Part shown: positions 27,057 to 36,207 of the stretch, piece after piece
How the letters are laid out: every line of letters starts with the position of its first letter
Position numbering within the stretch: position 1 is the first letter of the stretch
From: an uncultured Planctomycetaceae bacterium
GTDB lineage: Bacteria; Planctomycetota; Planctomycetia; Pirellulales; Thermoguttaceae
Direction of reading: 5' to 3'
Length of the DNA stretch: 62,048 bases
NCBI GenBank assembly: GCA_946408825.1
Contig: CAMJTU010000023.1
Coordinates: 1 to 62,048 of the forward strand
Position numbers and translations under genes: made by a program
Notes under the pieces: generated by a model
What the model was told of the DNA's origin: nothing
Databases searched by the model: none
Seen by the model: the letters and a program-made list of their open reading frames with translations, nothing else

Positions 27057-27181
27057 CTGAATCGGTTATACTTGAAGCGGACGCTTGACCGACGAGACGG
27101 CAGGCGCTTCCCGACTCCGAATGCGACGGGGCTGGTTCAGTCATATATGAACTTTTGACATGTTAAATTAAGGAGATCTTT

Positions 27182-28033
27182 GTGGCCTCTTACAACTCGA
27201 TCGTGTTGGTCAAACAGGTTCCCGACACTTCCCGAATCTCGGGCGACGCGATGAACGCCGACGGGACGATCAAGCGTTCCGCGCTTCCGGCGATTTTCAA
27301 TCCAGAAGACCTTTGCGCGCTGGAAGCCGCGTTAGAAGTCAAGGATCGGTTCGGCGGAACCGTGACGGTCGTTTCCATGGGCCCCCCGAAGGCGGCGGAC
27401 GTTCTCCGCGAATGTCTCTATCGCGGCGCGGATCGCGCGATCCTTGTTACCGACAGGGGCGCGGCGGGAAGCGACACGCTCGCGACGAGCTACATTCTTT
27501 CCCAGGCGATCAAGACGGTCGGCGCGTTCGACTTCGTCTTCTGCGGTCGTCAGGCGATCGACGGCGACACGGCGCAGACCGGCCCTCAATGCGCGGAAAA
27601 GCTTGGAATCCCCCAAGTCGCGTATCTCCTTGAAATCGTCGACGTCAAAGACGGAAAAGCGACCCTCAAACGTTCGATCGGCGACGGCTGGGAAGTCGTT
27701 CGCACGACGCTCCCGGCGCTCGTCACGGTCGTCCGCGAAGCCAACGAGCCGCGTCCTTGCGCCGCGATTCGCGTTATGCGCAACAAGCACAAACGCGTCC
27801 CCGCGGAAGTTCAAGACCCCGCGTCCCTCGCGCCCGAGGATCGACTCGAACAGTGGTCGCTCGCCGATATTAACGCCGATCTGGACCGTTGCGGATTCGC
27901 CGGATCGCCGACGAAAGTGCACAAAGTGACCTCGATCGTTCTGAAAACGGAAGGTCATACGTCGATTGAAGCGACGGAAGAGGGCGTTCGCGCGCTCGTC
28001 GCCGAACTCGTTAAAGACCGGGCGCTCGCGTGA
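27182..28033 (+). CDS. etfB: Electron transfer flavoprotein, beta subunit
   Basis: A 283-residue EtfB. It has the N-terminal VLVKQVPDTSRI and the family regions NPEDLCALEAAL and FCGRQAIDGDTAQTGPQCAEKLGIPQVAY. With EtfA it passes electrons from acyl-CoA and other dehydrogenases to the quinone pool. The start is GTG, with AAGGAGAT just upstream. etfA follows 61 bp later. Confidence 0.95.
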   Translation: MASYNSIVLVKQVPDTSRISGDAMNADGTIKRSALPAIFNPEDLCALEAALEVKDRFGGTVTVVSMGPPKAADVLRECLYRGADRAILVTDRGAAGSDTLATSYILSQAIKTVGAFDFVFCGRQAIDGDTAQTGPQCAEKLGIPQVAYLLEIVDVKDGKATLKRSIGDGWEVVRTTLPALVTVVREANEPRPCAAIRVMRNKHKRVPAEVQDPASLAPEDRLEQWSLADINADLDRCGFAGSPTKVHKVTSIVLKTEGHTSIEATEEGVRALVAELVKDRALA

Positions 28034-28094
28034 CCCTTATCCTGCGACGTTCATTCCGTTTTTTGAAGAATATAGAGACTCAGGAAGATATTGA

Positions 28095-29129
28095 ATGACT
28101 AAAAAGAATCCCCAAGGCGAGGTTTGGATTTTCGCGGAACAGCAGGACGGTAAACTCAACGACGTCGCGCTCGAGCTTTGCGGCAAGGCGCGCGCGCTCG
28201 CCGACGTCCTCGGCGTCAAGGTCGGCGCGGTTCTGCCCGGCTATCAGGTCGCAGGACTCGCCCCGGCGCTCTTCGCGCACGGCGTCGACCGCGTCTATCT
28301 CGTCGACGACCCGAATCTTCGACGCTTCACGAGCGCCCCTTACGCGTTCGTTATGGAGAAGCTCATCGACAAATACGCGCCGCAGATCGTCCTTTACGGC
28401 GCGACGCCCCTCGGGCGCGACTTCGGACCGCGCGTCGCGTCCGCGATTCGCGCCGGACTGACCGCGGACTGCGTCGAACTTGAAATCGGCGACGTCGTCG
28501 ACGCCAAGACGAAGGAAGAGTACAAGAATCTCCTCTATCAAATCCGACCGGCGTTCGGCGGCAATATCGTCGCGACGATCGTGAACCCGGAACGTTGGCC
28601 CCAGATGGCGACGGTGCGCGAGGGCGTCTTCCCGAAGCAGGAGCCGGACGCGTCGCGCTCGGGCGAGCTCGTCGAGGAAAAGATCGCGCTCGATCCGAGT
28701 CTGCTCTGCGTCGAGGTCCTCGAGCGCATGGTCGAAGAGAAAACGGTCGACCTTAAAGGCGCGCGAATCGTCGTTTCCGGCGGCGCGGGCGTCGGCAGTA
28801 AAGAAAACTTCCAGTTGATCCGCGACCTTGCGGACGCGCTCGGCGGCGCGGTCGGCGCGAGTCGCGCCGCCGTGAACTGCGGATATATCGGCGCGGAACA
28901 TCTGGTCGGTCAGACCGGCGTCACGGTGCGTCCGGCTCTTTACGTCGCGGTCGGAATCAGCGGCGCGATCCAGCATATCGCGGGCATGCAGGATTCCGCG
29001 AAGATCATCGCGATCAACAGCGACCCCAACGCGCCGATCTTCTCCATCGCGCGCTACGGAATCGTCGGCGACCTGAATCAGATCGTGCCGTGGTTCATTA
29101 AAGCGGTCAAAGAACGGCCGACCGAATGA
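28095..29129 (+). CDS. etfA: Electron transfer flavoprotein, alpha subunit
   Basis: A 344-residue EtfA. The N-terminal half starts EVWIFAEQQDGKLNDVALEL. The C-terminal FAD-binding half has VVSGGAGVGSKENFQLI, GASRAAVNCGYIGAEHLVGQTG and the signature YVAVGISGAIQHIAGMQDS..IIAINSDPNAPIF. AGGAAG precedes the ATG. It forms the heterodimer with the EtfB encoded just upstream. No dehydrogenase or ETF-quinone oxidoreductase gene is adjacent. Confidence 0.96.
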   Translation: MTKKNPQGEVWIFAEQQDGKLNDVALELCGKARALADVLGVKVGAVLPGYQVAGLAPALFAHGVDRVYLVDDPNLRRFTSAPYAFVMEKLIDKYAPQIVLYGATPLGRDFGPRVASAIRAGLTADCVELEIGDVVDAKTKEEYKNLLYQIRPAFGGNIVATIVNPERWPQMATVREGVFPKQEPDASRSGELVEEKIALDPSLLCVEVLERMVEEKTVDLKGARIVVSGGAGVGSKENFQLIRDLADALGGAVGASRAAVNCGYIGAEHLVGQTGVTVRPALYVAVGISGAIQHIAGMQDSAKIIAINSDPNAPIFSIARYGIVGDLNQIVPWFIKAVKERPTE

Positions 29130-29178
29130 TCCAACGCGTCGTCTTGGCGACGCGACATTCCTGTTCAACGTTTTAACA

Positions 29179-29224
29179 GGGACGTTTCTCCCCGACCGCG
29201 GGGGAAACGTCCTTTTCTTTTTTG
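29179..29224 (+). terminator. Intrinsic terminator of etfBA
   Basis: GGACGTTT..CCCC (29180-29193, small bulge) pairs with GGGGAAACGTCC (29201-29212), followed by TTTTCTTTTTT. Confidence 0.85.
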
Positions 29225-29261
29225 CCGGACGCGACGCGGCGTCAAAAACCCGCTAAAGAAT

Positions 29262-29290
29262 TTGACGCGGCTCGCGTCTCCTGTTAGAAT
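29262..29290 (+). promoter_or_regulatory. Promoter of the hydrolase-esterase fusion gene
   Basis: TTGACG, 17 bases, TAGAAT. It lies between the etfBA terminator and the start codon at 29367, ~75 bases upstream. Confidence 0.6.
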
Positions 29291-29366
29291 ACGTTCGTAC
29301 TAAACATAGCGCGTCGGACGTCAGACGTTCGATCGACGCGAATCTCACGTTGAAAAGAGCAGTCCA

Positions 29367-31322
29367 ATGAAACGTTTCTTAACCCTTATTCTCCTTTCCG
29401 CGCTGACGCTCTTCGTCGGAATCGCGCAAGCGCAGAATCTCGACGCGAACGGCGCCTTGCCGCGCGCTCTCCCTGAAGAAGTCGGCCTCGACTCCGGCGT
29501 TCTCGCTCAGACGATAACGCAGCTCGACGAAAAGTTCAACCGCGTCGACTCCGTTATGATTCTTCGCGACGGCAAGGTCGTCGCCGAAGCGTGGCGTCCG
29601 CCTTTCGCGCCCGACCAGCCTCACGCGCTCTACTCGTTAAGCAAAAGCTTCTGCTCGACCGCCGTCGGCTTCGCGGTCGCCGAAGGGAAACTCAAACTCG
29701 ACCAGAAGCTCGTCGATTTCTTTCCCGACGAACTCCCGGACGATCCCGATCCGCGCCTCAAAGACGTTACGGTCCAGAACCTTCTCACGATGTCCTGCGG
29801 AAACGACTCCGACCCTTGGCCCGCCGAAATGATGGGAACCGACTACGGGCTCGCGCCAATCTACTCCGACGCGCAGCCGACGTGGGCGAAGCAGTTCCTT
29901 TCCCGTAAAATCGTTTTTGAACCGGGAACGAAATTCGTCTACAACACGAACGGGACGTACATGTGCTCCGCGATCGTTCAGAAGGCGGTCGGCGAAAAGG
30001 TCGTCGATTATCTCAAGCCGCGCCTCTTCGACCCGCTCCACATCGACGCGCCGTACTGGGAAGAATCCCCGCAAGGCGTGAACAAAGGCGGAACGGGACT
30101 CTTCCTCAAGACGGAAGATATCGCGAAATTCGGACAGCTCTATCTCCAGAAGGGAAAATGGAACGGGGAACAGATTCTGTCCGAAGAATGGGTTGAAGAC
30201 GCGACGTCGAAACACGTTTCGAACGGCGACAATCCGGATAGCGACTGGGCGCAGGGCTACGGCTACCAGTTCTGGCGATGCCGATACAACGTCTATCGCG
30301 GCGACGGAATGTACTCGCAGTTCTGCGTCGTCATGCCCGATCAGAATATCGTCGTCGCGATCAACTCCGACTGCAACGACTATCAAGGAATCCTCAACGT
30401 CCTCTTCGATAATCTCATTCCCGGAGCGAAGGACGCGCCCCTCCCCGCCAATCCGGACGCGGTCGCCAAACTCCGCGACGTCGAGAAATCGCTCAAGCCG
30501 AAAGAAGGTTCCTCGGGCAGCGACGTTCTGTCCCTCGTAATCCACAGCGAAGCGCTCAAACGCGACGTCAACTATCGCGTCTACTATCCGAACGGATATC
30601 GAACGACCTCGACGTATTACCCGGCGCTCTATCTTCTTCATGGTCTTCACGGCTCGGAAAAGGACTGGAGCGATCCGAAACACGGCGATATGCGACGCAT
30701 TTGCGACGAATACTTCACAGATCATCCGGAACAGAAACGCCTCGTGATCATGCCCGACGGCGGCGACCTGTGGTATCGCGACTCCGCCGACGACTCCTCG
30801 AAATACGAAACGTTCTTCTTCGACGAGTTGATCCCCGACGTCGAGCGACGGTTCCGCGTCAAGCGCGACGCCGCCGACCGCGCGATCGCCGGACTCTCGA
30901 TGGGCGGTTACGGCTCGCTCCTCTATGCGACGCGCCGTCCTGAGATGTTCTCCGCCTGCTACGCGATGAGCGCCGCGATTCGTACCAAAGACGAAATCGC
31001 CAAGCATTCTTTCGACGAATTCCTCGTTCGGTATCGCAGTCGCGCCGATCAAAAAGAAAGCGATTCAGAACGCTTTGACGATTATTTCTACGCCAACGAC
31101 CCGCACACGCTCGTGACGAAGCTCCCCGACGACGCGAAGAAATCGCTCCGATTCCTGCTCGACTGCGGCGACGACGACAGTCTCCTGGTCGGGAATTACG
31201 CCTTCTTCAACGAAGCGCGTCGATCAGGCGTCTCCTGCGAACTCCGCGTCCGCGACGGCGGGCACACGTGGAAATACTGGCGCGAAGCGCTCCATGACGC
31301 GCTTGAGTTCCTCGCGAAATAG
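29367..31322 (+). CDS. Exported beta-lactamase-like serine hydrolase fused to an esterase
   Basis: A 651-residue protein with signal peptide 1-22 (ending AQA-QN). Residues ~30-355 form a beta-lactamase/penicillin-binding-like (class C type) domain with the SxxK motif SLSK (in YSLSKSFCST) and a Tyr-x-Asn-like YNTN. Residues ~390-651 form an esterase-D-type alpha/beta hydrolase: YLLHGLHGSEKDW, nucleophile elbow GLSMGG, and the late acid/His region LLDCGDDDSLL and DGGHTWKYW. Both active sites look intact. A cell-surface role on acylated or esterified sugars is plausible; the substrate is unknown. Confidence 0.87.
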   Translation: MKRFLTLILLSALTLFVGIAQAQNLDANGALPRALPEEVGLDSGVLAQTITQLDEKFNRVDSVMILRDGKVVAEAWRPPFAPDQPHALYSLSKSFCSTAVGFAVAEGKLKLDQKLVDFFPDELPDDPDPRLKDVTVQNLLTMSCGNDSDPWPAEMMGTDYGLAPIYSDAQPTWAKQFLSRKIVFEPGTKFVYNTNGTYMCSAIVQKAVGEKVVDYLKPRLFDPLHIDAPYWEESPQGVNKGGTGLFLKTEDIAKFGQLYLQKGKWNGEQILSEEWVEDATSKHVSNGDNPDSDWAQGYGYQFWRCRYNVYRGDGMYSQFCVVMPDQNIVVAINSDCNDYQGILNVLFDNLIPGAKDAPLPANPDAVAKLRDVEKSLKPKEGSSGSDVLSLVIHSEALKRDVNYRVYYPNGYRTTSTYYPALYLLHGLHGSEKDWSDPKHGDMRRICDEYFTDHPEQKRLVIMPDGGDLWYRDSADDSSKYETFFFDELIPDVERRFRVKRDAADRAIAGLSMGGYGSLLYATRRPEMFSACYAMSAAIRTKDEIAKHSFDEFLVRYRSRADQKESDSERFDDYFYANDPHTLVTKLPDDAKKSLRFLLDCGDDDSLLVGNYAFFNEARRSGVSCELRVRDGGHTWKYWREALHDALEFLAK

Positions 31323-31344
31323 CGGCGTCGTCTCCATTCGTCGA

Positions 31345-31393
31345 TAAAAAATCCGCCGCGACCCAACGCCTCAGGTCGCGACGGACTTTTTTT
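31345..31393. terminator. Terminator between convergent genes
   Basis: A 12-base stem, 31352-31363 with 31374-31385 (one mismatch), has an A-run on the left and CTTTTTTT on the right. It serves the plus-strand esterase gene and probably also the minus-strand DUF3592 gene. Confidence 0.75.
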
Positions 31394-31412
31394 GTCTGAA
31401 TTTTAGAACGCG

Positions 31413-32681
31413 TCAACGTTCCTTCGGCAGGAACGGATAGACGACGATCCCAAAATCTCGCGAAAACGTTCCGCCGTCTCCAAACTCCATTTGGAGCGAC
31501 GCCTTCCAGACGACTTCGTTATGCTCCGCGCAGAACGAAGGCGCGGCTCCAATCGGAATCGACGCCGTAAAGCGTTCTAGTCGCGATTCGTGAGCCGGGA
31601 CGTCGACTCCGTACTTCGTAAATATCGTCGAACTATACGCCTCGTGACGATGGATAATCGAGTTTGTGCCTTGGACGTAGCGCGCGATCTCCTCGCATTT
31701 TAGAAAGACGTCGAGACGTTTCACACATATCCGTCCGTGAAGGAAAAGACAAAACTTCACTTTACGCCCCGGTAAAACCGGGAGCGTTGAAATTTCAAGT
31801 TCCGTCGCGCCTACAACTCGCTCGATCTGAAGACGGGTCCATACGCGACACGCAAAGACGAACCCGAGGCCGCCAAAGATCGCGAGAAAGAGCCACGACG
31901 CCCAGACGTCCCCCTGAGTTTTCGCCGTCAGAAGCGTCCAGACGAAGATCGCCGCCGACGCGACGTTCCAGAGGATTGCGCCGAACGACGCCATGCCGAA
32001 CGAGAAAGTCGAACGCGCGTCGGGAGCGAGACGAAGCGCAAGCTCGCTGCCGGGGGACGAGCCCGCGGGCGGCGCGTTCGGAAGCGTCGGATAGCGCGTC
32101 GTCTGACGACGTACGCTCGCTCGCGCCTCTTGAGAAAAAACGCGTTCGTAAATTCGCGAAGAAAGAAGCGCGCCCCCCGAAAGCATGAGCGTCGTGGGAA
32201 TTAGCAGAAAGACCCAGCCCCAAACGTTTGACTTCTTAACGAGAGTAGCCTTCGTCGGATCGTCGACGCGAACCCAACAGGTCGTCTTTCGACCGGGATA
32301 AAAGGGGCGTATCGCTTCCAACGCGCCGTCGCGATCATACGTAAAACCTTTGTCGTCGGTGAGCGTGAGACGATCGTAGGTCGTCGTCGTAAAGGATTCT
32401 CCGTTTAGCTCGTAACGAATCGTGACCTCGGGGCGAAACCGCGTCAGCGGATCGGCGGGAAAGGGCCGAATCGCGGCGCTTTCGACGTCGCACGGCGTCT
32501 CGACGAGAAATTTCGCGTCCTTTCGCATTTCGACGCCCCAGGTCGAAAGGTGAATAACGAGAATCAGCGCGCCGAGCGTAAAGATCAGCGAGAAGGCGAA
32601 CAACTCCGAAAGACGCCACTGCGTCAGGAATACGAATCGACGCAGCGCCGCCGCCGATCCGGATTTCGATTGCTCGGTCAT
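31413..32681 (-). CDS. DUF3592-type membrane protein
   Basis: A 422-residue protein with a transmembrane helix at ~29-50 and a following extracytoplasmic beta-rich domain. That domain has VTIRYELNGESFTTTTYDRL and FYPGRKTTCWVRVDDPTKATL, the pattern of DUF3592. A second helix lies at ~174-196, a pair of helices at ~250-295, and a C-terminal soluble domain follows. DUF3592 proteins have no assigned function. It is the last gene of the thrC-lepB-alphaCTD cluster, 67 bp after the alpha-CTD gene. Confidence 0.8.
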   Translation of the reverse strand: MTEQSKSGSAAALRRFVFLTQWRLSELFAFSLIFTLGALILVIHLSTWGVEMRKDAKFLVETPCDVESAAIRPFPADPLTRFRPEVTIRYELNGESFTTTTYDRLTLTDDKGFTYDRDGALEAIRPFYPGRKTTCWVRVDDPTKATLVKKSNVWGWVFLLIPTTLMLSGGALLSSRIYERVFSQEARASVRRQTTRYPTLPNAPPAGSSPGSELALRLAPDARSTFSFGMASFGAILWNVASAAIFVWTLLTAKTQGDVWASWLFLAIFGGLGFVFACRVWTRLQIERVVGATELEISTLPVLPGRKVKFCLFLHGRICVKRLDVFLKCEEIARYVQGTNSIIHRHEAYSSTIFTKYGVDVPAHESRLERFTASIPIGAAPSFCAEHNEVVWKASLQMEFGDGGTFSRDFGIVVYPFLPKER

Positions 32682-32748
32682 CGTTCGTCCTTCCCTGTTT
32701 GCCTAGTTACAGTCTCGTTCCGCCTGTTCCGACGTTTCAACGGCGCGA

Positions 32749-33066
32749 CTATTCGCGTTCATTCTGCAACGCCGCGGCCTCGTCGGGCGCGTAGCCGCTG
32801 TCGCTTTTGCGAACTTCTGCGCGCACAAAACCGAGTCGTTCAAGCGCTTTGAAAACTTCGTCGAGCGTTTTCTGGCCGAAGTTCGGGATGTTCAACAGCG
32901 TTTGACGGCGGCATTTTAGAAGATCGGCGACCGTCGAAATCCCCTGCTCGTCGAGACAGTTCGTCGTGCGAACCGAAAGACCGATCTCCGCAAGACTTAA
33001 CGACAGTTTCTCCGACATCTCCCGACGACGAACCTCTTCCGGATCGAGCGGCACGCGAGTTCCCAT
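32749..33066 (-). CDS. Free-standing RNA polymerase alpha C-terminal-domain-like protein
   Basis: A 105-residue protein. Residues ~22-85 match the alpha-CTD helix-hairpin-helix: LSLAEIGLSVRTTNCLDEQGISTVADLLKCRRQTLLNIPNFGQKTLDEVFKALERLGF. In RpoA this domain binds UP elements and activators. Here it stands without the alpha N-terminal domain, so it may compete for DNA or activators or bridge a regulator. GGAGGAG precedes the ATG. It lies 44 bp after the lepB stop, in the same transcript. Confidence 0.85.
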   Translation of the reverse strand: MGTRVPLDPEEVRRREMSEKLSLSLAEIGLSVRTTNCLDEQGISTVADLLKCRRQTLLNIPNFGQKTLDEVFKALERLGFVRAEVRKSDSGYAPDEAAALQNERE

Positions 33067-33110
33067 GTTTCTCCTCCCATAATTATTTCGTTTTTCTTTT
33101 CCAATCCACT

Positions 33111-34514
33111 TTATTCGCGACGATCCTCGTTGCAGGTCGTCGCCACGCCAATAACGTTTTCAACGGAAAACTCGCCGACGTCTGGAAAACGACTGTCGCG
33201 CGACGCCGGAGAATTGTCGCCGAGGACGAAATATCGTCCGGGCGGCGTCGTCCATTCGCGCTCTCCTAGCGACGAATAATGGACGTCTCGGAATATTCGC
33301 ATAGAAGACGCGCGCGACGCGTCCCCAAGGATTGCAAAGGGCGTCGAAATCGCCGCCGTCGCGGTCGAAGCCGCGTCGCCAAGGTCGAGCCGCGCGAGTT
33401 CACGTTCGCCGACCGCGACAATCAGTTCGCCGTCGACCGCGGAAAGGGAGACGTCGAGCGTTCCGCGCCATGCGACGCGCGGCGTCGGCGCCGTCGACTC
33501 CTTGGCGTCGGCAAAATCGTCGGGGGTCAACAATTCGAAAGGTCGTCCCGACGACGCGCGTCCGTCGCGGAGCGCCGTCGATCGGGCGGAAACCGTCCTT
33601 TTCGTCGGCGAATATTCAACGAACCACGCGCGATCGGGGCGGCGGACAAGCGCGACAAGGCGTTCGCCCTCGGCTCCGTCGGCGTTCCACCGAAAACGGG
33701 TCTCAAAATCGCGCGCAAGTTCCACGGACGACGACGCGCCGCCGTTAAAAGAGGGCGTCGGCGATTCGTTCGAGATCGCCGAAGGCGTCGTCTCCACGCG
33801 TTCTGTTCCGTCCTTCGCCGCGCGCGAAACGACGACATACGTCGCGTAGACGCGATCGGCGCCGCGCGTTACGACCGTCGGTCGCATTTCCGTCGCGACG
33901 CTCCGAATCTCTTCGAGCGATCGCCGCGCAAGTTTCCCGTCGATCCAGACGTCGCCGTTGCGTATCGCGACGCGCTCGCCTGGCAGCCCTACGATTCTCT
34001 TGAGCGAACAGACTCCCGAGGAATCGCGAAAAATCGCGACGCGCCAGCGTTCGAGGAGCCGCGAGGACGAACCGACGGGCGTCAAACACACAAGGTCGCC
34101 CTCGCGAAAGACGGCGGAGTCCGCGGGCGCGCGGTCATACCCGCAGTTCCGACACGTCATGACGCGAACCTGTTCGCGAAACGCCTGAATCTCGGGGGAC
34201 GCTTCCGTCGAACGCGTCAAACTCTTCGACGAAGCGACGTCGATCGTCATGACGACGCGCTCCCCGCACTCGGGGCACGTCAGTTCAAATCGAGGGCCAA
34301 ACCACGACGGCTCCATCGAACGGCTTTGAAGGCGGAAAACCGTCGGAATCGCGACGCGGTCGGCACGCTGAGCGCGAAACGCTAAGACGAGAGCCGTCGC
34401 CGCGAAAACGAGGATAAAACTCGCAAACGCAAGGCGTCGAACGCGAAAAACGCGGTCGTCGGTCGTTTTATCGGCGTCGCGTGACGTCGGCGGAGCGTCT
34501 GCGCTTTTATGCAT
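33111..34514 (-). CDS. lepB: Signal peptidase I with zinc ribbon and large insertion
   Basis: A 467-residue S26 family peptidase. A membrane anchor lies at ~28-47. The catalytic serine is in SRSMEPSW (Ser66) and the catalytic lysine in SLKRIVGLPGE (Lys172). The C-terminal box is YFVLGDNSPASRDSR. Between Ser66 and Lys172 is a CxxC...CxxC zinc ribbon (Cys80, 83, 121, 124). A further ~220 residues of beta-rich sequence sit between WIDGK (~195) and the last box. It cleaves signal peptides at the membrane. thrC lies just upstream (9 bp). Confidence 0.9.
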   Translation of the reverse strand: MHKSADAPPTSRDADKTTDDRVFRVRRLAFASFILVFAATALVLAFRAQRADRVAIPTVFRLQSRSMEPSWFGPRFELTCPECGERVVMTIDVASSKSLTRSTEASPEIQAFREQVRVMTCRNCGYDRAPADSAVFREGDLVCLTPVGSSSRLLERWRVAIFRDSSGVCSLKRIVGLPGERVAIRNGDVWIDGKLARRSLEEIRSVATEMRPTVVTRGADRVYATYVVVSRAAKDGTERVETTPSAISNESPTPSFNGGASSSVELARDFETRFRWNADGAEGERLVALVRRPDRAWFVEYSPTKRTVSARSTALRDGRASSGRPFELLTPDDFADAKESTAPTPRVAWRGTLDVSLSAVDGELIVAVGERELARLDLGDAASTATAAISTPFAILGDASRASSMRIFRDVHYSSLGEREWTTPPGRYFVLGDNSPASRDSRFPDVGEFSVENVIGVATTCNEDRRE

Positions 34515-34523
34515 CGCGTTAGG

Positions 34524-35909
34524 TCAAGCGTCGCGAAGGACGTCGAGAATCTTGTCGATATCGTTGTCGACGACGACGGGAGCGTTCGCGTATCGGGCCG
34601 TTTTGATCCCGTGAACGCCGAGGTAGTCGCCGAAGAACTTCTGATCGTCGCCATGATAGGCGACCGTCGCGTTCGGGTCTTTGAGCTGGTACCCCGTGAG
34701 GATGCAGACGACGCGTTCGTCGCGGCCGACGACGCCCTCTTCGACCAGTTTCTTCGCGCCGGCGACGCTCGCGGCGGACGCGGGCTCGCATCCAAAGCCG
34801 TTCGCGCCGATCTGCGCCTTCGCGTCAATGATTTCCTGATCCGTAACCTTGCGAACGACGCCGTTGCAGAAGTCGAGCGCGCGGAGACATTTCGTCAGGT
34901 TGACGGGACGGTTGATCTCGATCGCGCTGGCAATCGTGTCGGCGCGGCGGTTCTCGGCGTCCATCTGCGCGTAAAACGCGTCGATCTTCGCGTGGTCGAC
35001 GCGTCCCCCGTTCCAGCGCAATCCTTCGCCGTTGTAAAGGCGGTCGAGCGAATCGGCGCCCGCCGCGTTAATGACGGCGAGTCGCGGAACGCGGTCGATC
35101 AGCCCGAGCTTCTTAAGCTCAATAAACGCCTTGCCGAAGGAGCTCGAGTTGCCGAGGTTGCCCCCGGGGACGACGATCCAGTCGGGAACCTCCCAGCGCA
35201 GCGCCTCGAGAACGCGGAACATAATCGTTTTTTGGCCTTCGAGTCGGAACGGGTTGAGGCTGTTGAGAAGGTAGATTCCCATCTTGCGGGAAACCTCTTG
35301 AACGCGCGCCATCGCGTCGTCGAAATCGCCGCGAATCTGAATCGTCCGCGCCCCGTAGTCCAACGCCTGCGACAGCTTGCCGTACGCGATCTTTCCGGAA
35401 CCGACAAAGACGACCGACTTCATCAGTTTCGTCACGCCGCAGTAGAGGGCGAGGGACGCGCTCGTGTTTCCCGTCGACGCGCACGCCGCCTGCTTCGCTC
35501 CGACGAGGCGCCCGTGCGTCGCGCCCGCCGCCATTCCGTTGTCCTTGAAGGATCCCGAAGGGTTCAAACCTTCGTACTGAAGGAAAAGCGACCCGGAATC
35601 CTTCCCGACGAAGGACGCGACCGCGTCGTTGCGCTGGAGAATCGTCTGGCCCTCGCCGACCGTCGCGCATTTTTCAAGGGGCGCGAAGGGCAGCAGCTCG
35701 TGAAATCGCCAAACGCCGCTGAATCGCCACGGATTAGATCGTTCCGCCCAGTAGCGTTCAAAATACGCGAGAGACTTCGGAACGGCAAGTTTGTCCCACT
35801 CGTAATCGACGTCGAGAAGACTGCCGCAGTGAGGACATCGATGGAGAACCTCGTCGATTCCAAAGGTTCCGCCGCAATCCGGGTTGACACAGCGCTGAAA
35901 AGCGAACAT
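34524..35909 (-). CDS. thrC: Threonine synthase with N-terminal zinc ribbon
   Basis: A 461-residue PLP enzyme turning O-phosphohomoserine into threonine. The N-terminal zinc ribbon uses Cys7, Cys12, Cys25 and Cys28. The PLP lysine is in [13 protein letters not shown], the phosphate-binding loop is [10 protein letters not shown], and [15 protein letters not shown] follows. The start has AGGAG eight bases upstream. It leads a minus-strand cluster with lepB. Confidence 0.95.
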   Translation of the reverse strand: MFAFQRCVNPDCGGTFGIDEVLHRCPHCGSLLDVDYEWDKLAVPKSLAYFERYWAERSNPWRFSGVWRFHELLPFAPLEKCATVGEGQTILQRNDAVASFVGKDSGSLFLQYEGLNPSGSFKDNGMAAGATHGRLVGAKQAACASTGNTSASLALYCGVTKLMKSVVFVGSGKIAYGKLSQALDYGARTIQIRGDFDDAMARVQEVSRKMGIYLLNSLNPFRLEGQKTIMFRVLEALRWEVPDWIVVPGGNLGNSSSFGKAFIELKKLGLIDRVPRLAVINAAGADSLDRLYNGEGLRWNGGRVDHAKIDAFYAQMDAENRRADTIASAIEINRPVNLTKCLRALDFCNGVVRKVTDQEIIDAKAQIGANGFGCEPASAASVAGAKKLVEEGVVGRDERVVCILTGYQLKDPNATVAYHGDDQKFFGDYLGVHGIKTARYANAPVVVDNDIDKILDVLRDA

Positions 35910-35987
35910 ACGTTCTTACTCCTAAACCCCAAAACATTCTTCTAGAATCATACAAACCGACGTTCGCGCCTGATTTGATCTTTAGAT

Positions 35988-36015
35988 ATTCTATACCAAT
36001 TCCGCGAAGGTTTAA
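35988..36015 (-). promoter_or_regulatory. Putative promoter of the thrC cluster
   Basis: On the minus strand TTAAAC, 16 bases, TAGAAT, ~80 bases before the thrC start. Confidence 0.35.
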
Positions 36016-36085
36016 CCCCGAACGACCGCAAAACAATGAAATCGTCCGACTCCGCGCAAAAATACGCGCTCTGTGAAAACCGCCT

Positions 36086-36114
36086 TTGACGTCTTATAAA
36101 AATAACGTTACCAT
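36086..36114 (+). promoter_or_regulatory. Putative promoter of lspA
   Basis: TTGACG, 17 bases, TACCAT, ~94 bases upstream of the lspA start. Confidence 0.4.
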
Positions 36115-36207
36115 TTCGGGAACGTCAATCCGCCGCCCTTAGAACGCGGTTCGGCGATTTACCGATCTCGCGTCGCAAGTCGGCGCTTCAGAAACGACAC
36201 GCACAGC

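Noticed and set aside
27153..27158. TTGACA upstream of etfB as a -35 box
   Set aside because: The ribosome site and start codon lie where the -10 and transcript start would have to be; no hexamer fits at 16-18 bases.
29637..31052. 471-residue minus-strand frame opposite the hydrolase fusion
   Set aside because: It mirrors two clear catalytic domains and has no start signals or recognisable motifs.
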